Assembly (NCBI RefSeq): GCF_014656075.1
Contig: NZ_BNBS01000009.1
Span: 65,369 to 129,368 of the forward strand
DNA: 64,000 bases
Direction: 5' to 3'
Origin: Streptomyces hydrogenans
GTDB lineage: Bacteria > Actinomycetota > Actinomycetes > Streptomycetales > Streptomycetaceae
Of this stretch, positions 8,309 to 15,374 are shown piece after piece. The notes beneath the pieces are model-generated. The model made no database searches, was not told the DNA's origin, and was given only the letters and a program-made list of their open reading frames with translations. Within the stretch, counting starts at the first letter, position 1; each line of letters begins with the position of its first letter. The translations under genes and the position numbers were made by a program.

Positions 8309-9607
8309 TCACTTGACGTTGTCGCGCTCCATCTCCTCGCCCACCTCGTCCGGCTCGCGACCGGGGGTCTGGAGGTTGAACTTGGTGATCGCGAACCGGA
8401 AGATCACGTAGTACACGACCGCGAAGGCCAGGCCGATCGGAATGATCAGCCACGGCTTCGTCGCCAGGTTCCAGTTGATGACGTAGTCGATCAGGCCGGC
8501 CGAGAAGCTGAAGCCGTCCTTCACGCCGAACGCCCACGTCACCGCCATCGACACGCCCGTCAGCACCGCGTGGACCGCGTACAGCAGCGGCGCGATGAAG
8601 AGGAACGAGTACTCCAGCGGCTCCGTGATGCCGGTGACGAACGAGGTCAGCGCCACCGAGAGCATCAGGCCGCCGACCTCCTTGCGGCGGTGCGGCTTCG
8701 CGCAGTGGGTGATCGCCAGCGCCGCCGCCGGAAGCGCGAACATCATGATCGGGAAGAAGCCCGTCAGGAACTGGCCCGCGTCCGGGTCACCCGCCAGGAA
8801 CATCGGGATGTCACCGTGGACCACCGTGCCGTCCGGCTTCTCGTACGTGCCGAACTGGAACCAGATGGGCACGTTCAGGAACTGGTGCAGGCCGATGACC
8901 AGCAGCGCCCGGTTCGCCAGACCGAAGATGCCCGAACCCCACGAGCCGAGCCCCACCAGCCAGTCGCTGAAGCTCTCCAGGGCGTCACCGATCGGCGGCC
9001 AGATCCACAGGCAGAGCGCGGCGAACGCGATCGCCACGAACGTCATGATGATCGGCACGAGCCGGCGGCCGTTGAAGAAGCCCAGCCAGTCGACCAGCTT
9101 CGTCCGGTGGTACCGCTGCCACAGGTACGCGGTGAGCAGACCCATGACGATGCCGCCGAAGACGCCCGGGTTCTGGTACGTGTAGCCCGCGAACGAGTCG
9201 TCGGCGCCGAGGCAGCCGCCGATGATGTCCTTCGTACCCTCGGGGCAGTCCTTCGGGAACTGACGCAGCACCGTGTAGTAGACGAGGAAGCCGACGACCG
9301 CGGCCAGCGCCGTCGAACCGTCCGACTTCTTCGCCATGCCGATCGCGACGCCGATGCAGAACAGCAGGGGCAGGCCGAGGCTGCCGTCGAGCAGCGCGCC
9401 TCCCGCGCCGGCCATCACCTTGGCGACGTTGTCCCAGCCCAGGCCGTCGGCCCCGAAGACGTCCGGCTGGCCGAGCCGGTTGATGATGCCCGCGGCGGGG
9501 AGCACGGCGATGGGGAGCTGAAGGCTGCGCCCCATCTTCTGCAGACCCTGGAAGAGATTGCCCCACAGGGACTTCTGCGGCCGCGCCGCGGCGCTGTCCG
9601 TACTCAT
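8309..9607 (-). CDS. nagE1: PTS EIIC permease for N-acetylglucosamine (NagE1-like)
   Basis: A 432-aa EIIC paralogue of the neighbouring gene, sharing the same landmarks: LQKMGRSLQLPIAVLPAAG, KLVDWLGFFNGRRLVPI, HQFLN, SFVTGITEPLEYSF and the C-terminal RFAITKFNLQTPGREP. It differs by an insertion around residue 115 (PKDCPEGTKDIIGGCLGADD), probably an external loop. ATG 9607 is preceded by an AGGGAGG ribosome site; the much longer open frame upstream is antisense to the EIIB gene and to rph and is rejected. A dre operator sits 50 bp upstream. The two adjacent paralogues suggest duplication, with possibly different affinity or sugar range. Confidence 0.9.
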   Translation of the reverse strand: MSTDSAAARPQKSLWGNLFQGLQKMGRSLQLPIAVLPAAGIINRLGQPDVFGADGLGWDNVAKVMAGAGGALLDGSLGLPLLFCIGVAIGMAKKSDGSTALAAVVGFLVYYTVLRQFPKDCPEGTKDIIGGCLGADDSFAGYTYQNPGVFGGIVMGLLTAYLWQRYHRTKLVDWLGFFNGRRLVPIIMTFVAIAFAALCLWIWPPIGDALESFSDWLVGLGSWGSGIFGLANRALLVIGLHQFLNVPIWFQFGTYEKPDGTVVHGDIPMFLAGDPDAGQFLTGFFPIMMFALPAAALAITHCAKPHRRKEVGGLMLSVALTSFVTGITEPLEYSFLFIAPLLYAVHAVLTGVSMAVTWAFGVKDGFSFSAGLIDYVINWNLATKPWLIIPIGLAFAVVYYVIFRFAITKFNLQTPGREPDEVGEEMERDNVK

Positions 9608-9655
9608 CGGCGACCTCCCTGCCCCGGAACAAGCCGGGACCGCGTCTCGTTGCAC

Positions 9656-9671
9656 ACTGGTGTAGACCACT
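9656..9671 (-). promoter_or_regulatory. DasR (dre) operator upstream of nagE1
   Basis: ACTGGTGTAGACCACT departs from the 16-bp dre consensus at only one or two positions and is the single best site in the window. It lies between the divergent nagE1 and EIIB genes. No second dre is visible nearer the EIIB start, so one site may serve both promoters. Confidence 0.85.
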
Positions 9672-9844
9672 TGCGGTAGGCTCCGGAAGCCCGCTGAGGA
9701 CAGGCCGCCGGTGATCGTCATCATTCGGCAGAACGGCGGCACTCGCTCGCGAAGTTGAGCCAACCGTGGGTTACCGTGACAAAGCGGACCGCCGGTGCGC
9801 CGAGATTCGCGTGTCCCGCGAACGGAACGGACAGGGAGAAACAC

Positions 9845-10078
9845 ATGGCCACCAAGGCTGAGAAGATCGTCGCCGGGCTCGGCGGCATCGACAACATCGA
9901 AGAGGTCGAGGGCTGCATCACCCGCCTGCGCACCGAGGTCGCCGACGCCAGCCTCGTCGACGACGCCGCGCTCAAGGCCGCCGGCGCCCACGGCGTCGTG
10001 AAGATGGGCACCGCCATCCAGGTCGTCATCGGCACCGACGCGGACCCGATCGCCGCCGAGATCGAAGACATGATGTGA
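9845..10078 (+). CDS. nagF: PTS EIIB component for glucose/N-acetylglucosamine (NagF-like)
   Basis: A 77-aa stand-alone EIIB domain. The phosphorylated cysteine is Cys24 in EEVEGCITRLRTEV, the family signature, and AAGAHGVVKMGTAIQVVIG matches the rest of the fold. It takes phosphate from EIIA and passes it to the sugar carried through the EIIC proteins encoded on the opposite strand. ACAGGGAG (9831-9838) places the start at ATG 9845, giving the usual domain length; the extra upstream frame is Arg-rich intergenic sequence. The gene is divergent from nagE1 and ends in a strong terminator. Confidence 0.92.
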   Translation: MATKAEKIVAGLGGIDNIEEVEGCITRLRTEVADASLVDDAALKAAGAHGVVKMGTAIQVVIGTDADPIAAEIEDMM

Positions 10079-10096
10079 GCAGCTGACACCAGCTGA

Positions 10097-10130
10097 CGAG
10101 GGCCCGTTCCGGCAGGGGAACGGGCCCTCG
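10097..10130 (+). terminator. Perfect 14-bp stem terminator after nagF
   Basis: CGAGGGCCCGTTCC pairs with GGAACGGGCCCTCG around a 6-nt loop, 20 bp after the EIIB stop codon. Confidence 0.8.
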
Positions 10131-10171
10131 TGCGTACCCCCGTACCGGTCGGCCCCTCCCCTCCATGGGGC

Positions 10172-10177
10172 TAGGCT
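10172..10177 (+). promoter_or_regulatory. -10 box for leaderless rph
   Basis: TAGGCT, six bases before ATG 10184, with no ribosome-binding site between. Transcription is expected to start at the start codon. Confidence 0.55.
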
Positions 10178-10183
10178 CGTCCC

Positions 10184-10915
<732 letters not shown>

Positions 10916-11014
10916 GGAACTCTCCCGCCCTGAGCTGCGTCCTTTACGGCAAGGGGCGCGCGGCCGTACCGTGCGCCCCGCCGACATGTACGCAGCCAGG
11001 GGAGGACCCGAACA

Positions 11015-11401
11015 GTGAAGCGCCGCCGCACCATAGCCCTCGCCGTCGCCACGGCGGCGGCAGTGACGACCCTGCTCACGGGCTGCGGAGCCCTCGACAA
11101 GGCGATGGACTGCGTGAAGACCGCCGACGCGATCGCCACGTCGGTGGGCAAGCTCCAGCAGGCCGTCTCCAACGCCACCAACGACGTCACGCAGATCGAG
11201 GAGTCGCTCAACTCCATCTCCACCGAGCTGGGCAACCTCGAGAACACGACCGACAACGCCGACCTGGCCAAGGCCGTCGACGACCTCACCAAGGGCGTCG
11301 ACTCGGTCCGCACGGCGGTGAAGAACGGCGACACCACGCCCGACATCACGCCCATCACCGACGCGGCCGCCGAGGTCGGGAAGGTCTGCACCCCGGGATA
11401 A
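11015..11401 (+). CDS. Small lipoprotein with coiled-coil region
   Basis: A 128-aa secreted lipoprotein. The N-terminus is basic then hydrophobic, with lipobox LTGC and acylated Cys24. The mature part is mostly helical with heptad-like spacing (about residues 38-105, e.g. VGKLQQAVSNATNDVTQIEE), so an extended coiled coil or helical bundle at the outer membrane face is likely. GTG 11015 follows GGGGAGGA at 10999-11006. No enzymatic motif is present and no function can be assigned. It lies between rph and rdgB, eight bases before the latter, and is probably co-transcribed with rdgB. Confidence 0.82.
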   Translation: MKRRRTIALAVATAAAVTTLLTGCGALDKAMDCVKTADAIATSVGKLQQAVSNATNDVTQIEESLNSISTELGNLENTTDNADLAKAVDDLTKGVDSVRTAVKNGDTTPDITPITDAAAEVGKVCTPG

Positions 11402-11409
11402 TCGGGGGC

Positions 11410-12018
11410 ATGACCCGACAGCGCCTGATCCTCGCCACCCGCAACGCGGGCAAGATCACCGAACTCCACGCGATCCTCGCCGACGCGGGCCTCGACCTCG
11501 ACCTCGTCGGCGCGGACGCGTACCCCGAGATCCCCGACGTCAAGGAGACGGGCGTCTCCTTCGCCGAGAACGCCCTCCTCAAGGCCCACGCCCTCGCCCA
11601 GGCCACCGGCCTCCCGGCGGTCGCCGACGACTCGGGCCTCTGCGTGGACGTCCTGGGCGGCGCCCCCGGCATCTTCTCCGCCCGCTGGGCCGGCACCCAC
11701 GGCGACGACAAGGCCAACCTCGACCTGCTCCTCGCCCAGCTCGGCGACATCGCCGACGAGCACCGCGCCGCCCACTTCGCCTGCGCCGCCGCCCTGGCCC
11801 TCCCCGACGGCACCGAACGCGTCGTCGAGGGCCGCATGGAGGGCACCCTCCGCCACGAGCCGACCGGCACCAACGGCTTCGGCTACGACCCCATCCTCCA
11901 GCCGGCCGGCCACGACGTGACCTGCGCCGAACTGACCCCCGCCGAGAAGAACGCCATCAGCCACCGAGGCAAGGCCTTCAGGTCCCTGGCCCCGGTGGTC
12001 CGGGAGCTGCTGGGCTGA
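11410..12018 (+). CDS. rdgB: RdgB/HAM1 non-canonical purine NTP pyrophosphatase
   Basis: A 202-aa house-cleaning nucleotide pyrophosphatase that hydrolyses dITP/ITP and XTP to monophosphates. Family signatures are clear: LILATRNAGKITEL at the N-terminus, ETGVSFAENALLKAHA, AVADDSGLCVDVLGGAPGIFSARWAG, and TNGFGYDPI followed by AELTPAEKNAISHRGKA. ATG 11410 is used; a longer open frame continues upstream through rph in the wrong frame and is not real. The start is eight bases after the lipoprotein stop. The gene ends at a hairpin shared with the convergent tRNA-Leu gene. Confidence 0.97.
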   Translation: MTRQRLILATRNAGKITELHAILADAGLDLDLVGADAYPEIPDVKETGVSFAENALLKAHALAQATGLPAVADDSGLCVDVLGGAPGIFSARWAGTHGDDKANLDLLLAQLGDIADEHRAAHFACAAALALPDGTERVVEGRMEGTLRHEPTGTNGFGYDPILQPAGHDVTCAELTPAEKNAISHRGKAFRSLAPVVRELLG

Positions 12019-12027
12019 CGGCAACGA

Positions 12028-12063
12028 GAAGGGGCGCCTCGCCTTGCGACGGTGCGCCCCTTC
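12028..12063. terminator. Hairpin between rdgB and tRNA-Leu
   Basis: GAAGGGGCGC (from 12028) pairs with GCGCCCCTTC (ending 12063), a stem of about 10 bp followed by partial pairing. It lies between convergent units and can terminate both. Confidence 0.6.
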
Positions 12064-12067
12064 ATCG

Positions 12068-12151
12068 TGCGGCCGATGGGACTCGAACCCACATGGGCGA
12101 AACGCCCAGAGGCACCTAAAACCTCCGCTTATACCATTCAGCAACGGCCGC
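12068..12151 (-). tRNA. tRNA-Leu (UAG)
   Basis: An 84-nt class II tRNA on the minus strand. The acceptor GCGGCCG pairs with CGGCCGC with discriminator A. The anticodon stem GAGGU/GCCUC encloses the loop UUUAGGU, giving anticodon UAG, which reads CUA/CUG leucine codons. A long variable arm (GGGCGUUUCGCCC) and T-arm GGGUUCGAGUCCC are present. The 3' CCA is not encoded. This is not the bldA UUA-decoding tRNA. Confidence 0.95.
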
Positions 12152-12186
12152 TTGCCCCGCCATGCTACCGGTGACGGCTCGCCTGA

Positions 12187-12843
12187 CTAAGGGCTACGCC
12201 GCTTTCCGCCCCGGCACCAGGTATCGGTCACCGCATGACAGTTGGGGCACAGCAAGCGAAGGTTCTCGCGCCGGTCGTCGCTCCAGTCCCCGTTGACGTG
12301 ATCGATCTCCAGGGTCATCGGCTTCCCGAGCCACTCGGGCCCGGTGCCGCATTCGGCGCACTCTTCGCGTGTGCCCACCTCGCGGAGCGCCCGCCGGAGC
12401 AGGTGCGTCCTGGTTCTGCGCCGGCCGTCGTGTCGGACCAGGATCTCCGCTGCCGGTTTCGTCGGCCCGGACCTGCCTCGTTGGTGGGCCTGCCCCAGGA
12501 AGTGTGTGGTGGCCACGCCGTCCTCTGTCGTCCACCGATGGAACAGTCTCCGCGCCTGCCTGCTGTCCTGCCGGCCCAGGAGGCGTAGGGCGCCGGAGAC
12601 GGAGACGGATCTCTCGACCGCGCTCCGCAGTTCCTCCGGCGCGGGGCGCGGTGGATGGTTGCCGCCTCGCCGGTGAGGAAAGTGCGCGATGTCGATGCCG
12701 TAGTGGGCGAAGCGCTTCAGGAGGTAGCGGCGCAGCTTGTCGTACGGCTGTACGCCGAAGAACTCCATGACCTCCGTGATGTCCCCGCACCGCGAGGCCG
12801 CTTCGGCCAGCCGCTCCGGGGTGTACCGGACGGCCTCCCTCAC
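12187..12843 (-). CDS. HNH endonuclease, second of a tandem paralogous pair
   Basis: A 218-aa protein. Two repeats of about 50 residues precede the nuclease: YTPERLAEAASRCGDITEVM...IDIAHF (about 5-50) and EELRSAVERSVSVSGALRLL...THF, which look like small helix-turn-helix modules. The C-terminus is an HNH domain with a zinc pair C-A-E-C, then LEIDHVNGDW (catalytic His) and NLRLLCPNCHAVTD (second zinc pair and metal-binding His). GTG 12843 overlaps the upstream paralogue's stop by four bases. It sits next to tRNA-Leu. Whether it is a homing-type, defensive or other nuclease cannot be told from sequence. Confidence 0.85.
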   Translation of the reverse strand: MREAVRYTPERLAEAASRCGDITEVMEFFGVQPYDKLRRYLLKRFAHYGIDIAHFPHRRGGNHPPRPAPEELRSAVERSVSVSGALRLLGRQDSRQARRLFHRWTTEDGVATTHFLGQAHQRGRSGPTKPAAEILVRHDGRRRTRTHLLRRALREVGTREECAECGTGPEWLGKPMTLEIDHVNGDWSDDRRENLRLLCPNCHAVTDTWCRGGKRRSP

Positions 12844-13481
12844 CGGAGGCGGCCCTTTCCGCGCCCCCGGTAGTTGTCCGTCGCCGAGTGGCAGTTGGGG
12901 CAGAGGAACCGCAGGTTCTCGATGCGGTTGTCGCGCCAGTCGCCGTCGATGTGGTCGATCTCCAGCCGGAGCGGGCGGCCACGCCAGACGCCTTCGTTGC
13001 CGCACCGTGCGCACTGTTTCCGTGCCCCGGCCTCGGTCATCGCCCAGGCAAGACGATCGCTCGGGACGCGTCGGGCCTGCGCGCCGGTCTGCCGCACGAG
13101 AAAGGCGTCGGGTGTCCGCGGGCGCCAGGGCTTGCCCCGCTGGGCAGGTGCGCGGAAGTGCGAGACATCGATCCCGTACGTCTTGATCCGGCGGCTGATG
13201 TGCGTGTGCTGCCCGCCCACGAGCTCGACGCCCAGTCGGCGCAGGACGTCCGTCATGTTCGTGGACGCCGCCACCGCCTCCGCCAGCACCTCCCGCGTCC
13301 ACCGCACCCCCTCCCGCTCGAAGTGCGACGTGTCCACGCCCAGCTTCCGCATGCGGTCGTGCAGGTAGCGCCGTGACCCGCTTCTCGGGTCCACTCCCAG
13401 CCGTTCCAGCGCCTGCGTCAGTGTCCGTGCCCCTCGCGCCGCCGATTCCAGCCGGTCCTTCGTGTACGGACTCGTCCCCAT
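12840..13481 (-). CDS. HNH endonuclease, first of a tandem paralogous pair
   Basis: A 213-aa paralogue of the overlapping downstream gene with the same layout: two roughly 50-residue helical repeats each ending in a His-Phe pair (YTKDRLESAARGARTLTQAL...VDTSHF and WTREVLAEAVAASTNMTDVL...IDVSHF) and a C-terminal HNH domain. The latter has a CARC zinc pair, LEIDHIDGDWRDNRIENLRF and LCPNCHSATDN. ATG 13481 has GGAGGGGG upstream. The paired architecture suggests gene duplication and possibly a hetero-oligomeric nuclease. The function is unknown; these are not components of the island at 22-42 kb. Confidence 0.86.
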   Translation of the reverse strand: MGTSPYTKDRLESAARGARTLTQALERLGVDPRSGSRRYLHDRMRKLGVDTSHFEREGVRWTREVLAEAVAASTNMTDVLRRLGVELVGGQHTHISRRIKTYGIDVSHFRAPAQRGKPWRPRTPDAFLVRQTGAQARRVPSDRLAWAMTEAGARKQCARCGNEGVWRGRPLRLEIDHIDGDWRDNRIENLRFLCPNCHSATDNYRGRGKGRLR

Positions 13482-13567
13482 CTGAACGGACCCCCTCCCC
13501 AGTGCGGATCTCGTACAGATCAACGAGCCGAATATCGGACGGTTACGCCGATCGCGCGCGGAATGCG

Positions 13568-13609
13568 GACGGGCCCGCGCCCCGTCCGTGGAGGGGGTGC
13601 GGGCCCGTT
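13568..13609 (-). terminator. Terminator downstream of bcp
   Basis: ACGGGCCCGC and GCGGGCCCGT form a 10-bp perfect stem with a GC-rich 20-nt interior, about 20 bp past the bcp stop codon. Confidence 0.65.
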
Positions 13610-13627
13610 CGGGGGGACCGGGGGTGG

Positions 13628-14095
13628 TCAGATGCCCAGGTCGCGGATGATCTTGGCGACGTGGCCGGTGGCCTTGACGTTGTAGAAGGCGTGCTCGATC
13701 TTGCCCTCCTCGTCGACGACGACCGTGGAGCGGATGACGCCCGTGACGGTCTTGCCGTAGAGCTTCTTCTCGCCGAAGGCGCCGTACGCCTCCAGGGTGG
13801 ACTTGTCGGGGTCGCCGACCAGGGTGACCTTGAGGTTCTCCTTCTCGCGGAACTTCGCGAGCTTCTCCGGCTTGTCGGGGGAGACGCCGATGACGTCGTA
13901 GCCGGCGGCGGCCAGCACGTCGAGGTTGTCGGTGAAGTCGCACGCCTGCTTGGTGCAGCCGGGGGTGAGGGCGGCCGGGTAGAAGTAGACGATGACCTTG
14001 CGGCCCTTGTGGTCCGCGAGGGAGACCTCGTTGCCGCCCGCGTCCGGCAGGGTGAAGGCGGGGGCGGTGTCGCCGGGCTGCAGTCGCTCGCTCAT
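13628..14095 (-). CDS. bcp: Thioredoxin-dependent thiol peroxidase (Bcp/PrxQ)
   Basis: A 155-aa peroxiredoxin of the BCP/PrxQ type. The peroxidatic Cys47 and resolving Cys52 lie in LTPGCTKQACDF, the spacing diagnostic of the alpha-2-Cys PrxQ form. GDTAPAFTLPD at the N-terminus and VIRSTVVVDEEGKI near the C-terminus complete the fold. It reduces hydrogen and organic peroxides with thioredoxin in the cytosol. The gene stands alone on the minus strand between the HNH pair and a divergent DUF3618 gene and ends in a terminator. Annotation is secure. Confidence 0.95.
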   Translation of the reverse strand: MSERLQPGDTAPAFTLPDAGGNEVSLADHKGRKVIVYFYPAALTPGCTKQACDFTDNLDVLAAAGYDVIGVSPDKPEKLAKFREKENLKVTLVGDPDKSTLEAYGAFGEKKLYGKTVTGVIRSTVVVDEEGKIEHAFYNVKATGHVAKIIRDLGI

Positions 14096-14220
14096 GGCTC
14101 GCTCTCCTCGGGGGGTGTGCGCGTACGTGATGAGCCTAATGGGGGTCGGGGACGGCCTCCCGGCGGCGGAACTGACAGACTGTCCACCAACGACCGGATC
14201 ACGACTACGGAGGCAGCGCG

Positions 14221-14541
14221 GTGTCGGACGCCAGGACCCCTGCGCAGATCGAGGCGGACATCGTCCGCCGGCGCGACCAGCTCGCCGTCACGCTCGACGA
14301 GATCGGCATTCGGATGCATCCGAAGACGATCATCGGAGACGCGAAGGCCAGGGTCGCCTCGACCGTCGACGAGACCGCGGGGCGGGCGTTCGTCGCCGTG
14401 AACCGGGTCGTGTCCGACGTGAAGGCACGTTTCACCGACGAGGAGGGCGCGCCGCGCCTGGAGCGGGTGGTGCCGGCCGCGCTCGTGGCCGTCGCCGTGG
14501 TGGGGCTGCTGCTCAGCTCCTCCCGGAAGCACAAGGGCTGA
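14221..14541 (+). CDS. DUF3618 membrane-anchored protein
   Basis: A 106-aa protein. The N-terminal TPAQIEADIVRRRDQLAVTLDEI is the DUF3618 signature (usually written R..IE.TR..L..T.D.L). An amphipathic helical middle follows and a single C-terminal transmembrane helix (VVPAALVAVAVVGLLLSS, about 83-100) ends in a basic SRKHKG tail. ACGGAGGC before GTG 14221 is a usable ribosome site. Such proteins are small membrane-associated factors of unknown role in actinobacteria, often near cell-envelope genes. It is divergent from bcp. Confidence 0.82.
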   Translation: MSDARTPAQIEADIVRRRDQLAVTLDEIGIRMHPKTIIGDAKARVASTVDETAGRAFVAVNRVVSDVKARFTDEEGAPRLERVVPAALVAVAVVGLLLSSSRKHKG

Positions 14542-14551
14542 GCCGGCCCGG

Positions 14552-14557
14552 TAGGTT
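14552..14557 (+). promoter_or_regulatory. -10 box for leaderless groES-like gene
   Basis: TAGGTT, seven bases before GTG 14565, with no Shine-Dalgarno sequence in between; a leaderless transcript is expected. Confidence 0.45.
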
Positions 14558-14564
14558 CGTTCCC

Positions 14565-14900
14565 GTGAGCGAGAACACCCACGACAAGCTGCCCATCCGG
14601 ATGCTCCACGACCGGGTCCTGGTCCGCACCGACTCCCCGGAGGGGGAGCGGCGCTCCGGGGGCGGGATCCTGATCCCGGCGACCGCCGCGGTCGGCCGCC
14701 GCCTGGCCTGGGCCGAGGTGGTCGCGGTCGGGCAGAACGTCCGGACCGTCGAGATCGGCGACCGGGTGCTGTACGACCCCGAGGACCGCGCCGAGGTGGA
14801 GGTGCGGGGCGTGGCCTACGTGCTGATGCGGGAGCGGGATCTGCACGCGGTGGCGGCGGACCGGTTCCAGAGCGCGGACTCGACCGGGCTGTACCTGTAG
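14565..14900 (+). CDS. GroES-family (Cpn10-like) co-chaperonin paralogue
   Basis: A 111-aa Cpn10-fold protein. IRMLHDRVLVRTDSPEGERRSGGGILIPATA covers the N-terminal strand and the mobile-loop region that contacts GroEL in true GroES. GDRVLYDPEDRAEVEVRGVAYVLMRERDL is the C-terminal beta-barrel half. It is longer than GroES by about 10 residues at the C-terminus and no groEL is adjacent, so this is the accessory Streptomyces paralogue rather than the main co-chaperonin. GTG 14565 is supported by the -10 box seven bases upstream. The partner and role are unknown. Confidence 0.83.
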   Translation: MSENTHDKLPIRMLHDRVLVRTDSPEGERRSGGGILIPATAAVGRRLAWAEVVAVGQNVRTVEIGDRVLYDPEDRAEVEVRGVAYVLMRERDLHAVAADRFQSADSTGLYL

Positions 14901-14914
14901 CGAGTGAACGGACG

Positions 14915-14946
14915 AAGGCCCTGGTGACCGGTGTCACCAGGGCCTT
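14915..14946 (+). terminator. Perfect 14-bp stem terminator
   Basis: AAGGCCCTGGTGAC pairs with GTCACCAGGGCCTT around a CGGT loop, 14 bp after the GroES-like gene, separating it from the guanidine riboswitch. Confidence 0.8.
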
Positions 14947-14972
14947 TGCCCGTTCTTTGCTAGGCTGGGGGC

Positions 14973-15020
14973 ACCCCGACGAGACGCGCCGTACCGGGAC
15001 ATCGGAAAAGACGACGCACC
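14973..15020 (+). ncRNA. Guanidine-III riboswitch (mini-ykkC-III class)
   Basis: CCCCGACGAGACGCGCCG, TACCGGG and AAAAGACGACGCACC reproduce the conserved order of the guanidine-III class (GACGAG, GCGCCGUACC, AAGACGnCGC), a pseudoknotted guanidinium sensor best known from actinobacteria. A TAGGCT -10 box (14961-14966) lies just upstream and a guanidinium exporter gene just downstream. The class turns on expression when guanidine accumulates. I matched the motif by eye and did not fold it. Confidence 0.82.
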
Positions 15021-15053
15021 TTTCCTTTTCCGTCTCGCGGAGGTGTTCTCGTC

Positions 15054-15374
15054 ATGGCCTGGGTTCTGCTCGTCGTCGCCGGTCTGCTCGAAGTCGGCTG
15101 GTCGATCGGGATGAAGTACACCGAGGGCTTCACCCGTCTGTGGCCGAGCGTCTTCACCGGCGCCGGGATCGTCGCCTCGATGCTGTTGCTCTCGCAGGCC
15201 GCGAAGACCCTCCCCATCGGTACCGCCTACGGCGTCTGGGTCGGCATCGGCGCGGCCGGTGCGGCGGTGCTCGGCATGGTGGTGCTCGGTGAGCCGGCGA
15301 CCGCCGCCCGGATCTTCTTCGTCTGTCTGCTGCTGGTCGCCGTGGTGGGCCTGAAGGCGACCTCGGGGCACTAG
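15054..15374 (+). CDS. gdx: Gdx/SugE-type SMR guanidinium exporter
   Basis: A 106-aa small multidrug resistance protein with four transmembrane helices. Glu13 in VVAGLLEVGWSIGMKY is the essential proton/substrate glutamate. The GLLEVGWSIGMKYTEGFTRLWPS segment and LPIGTAYGVWVGIG motif place it in the Gdx/SugE subtype, which exports guanidinium in exchange for protons, rather than the EmrE multidrug subtype. GCGGAGGTG (15037-15045) precedes ATG 15054. The guanidine-III riboswitch upstream supports the substrate directly. It works as an antiparallel dimer; a single gene is sufficient for that. Confidence 0.93.
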   Translation: MAWVLLVVAGLLEVGWSIGMKYTEGFTRLWPSVFTGAGIVASMLLLSQAAKTLPIGTAYGVWVGIGAAGAAVLGMVVLGEPATAARIFFVCLLLVAVVGLKATSGH

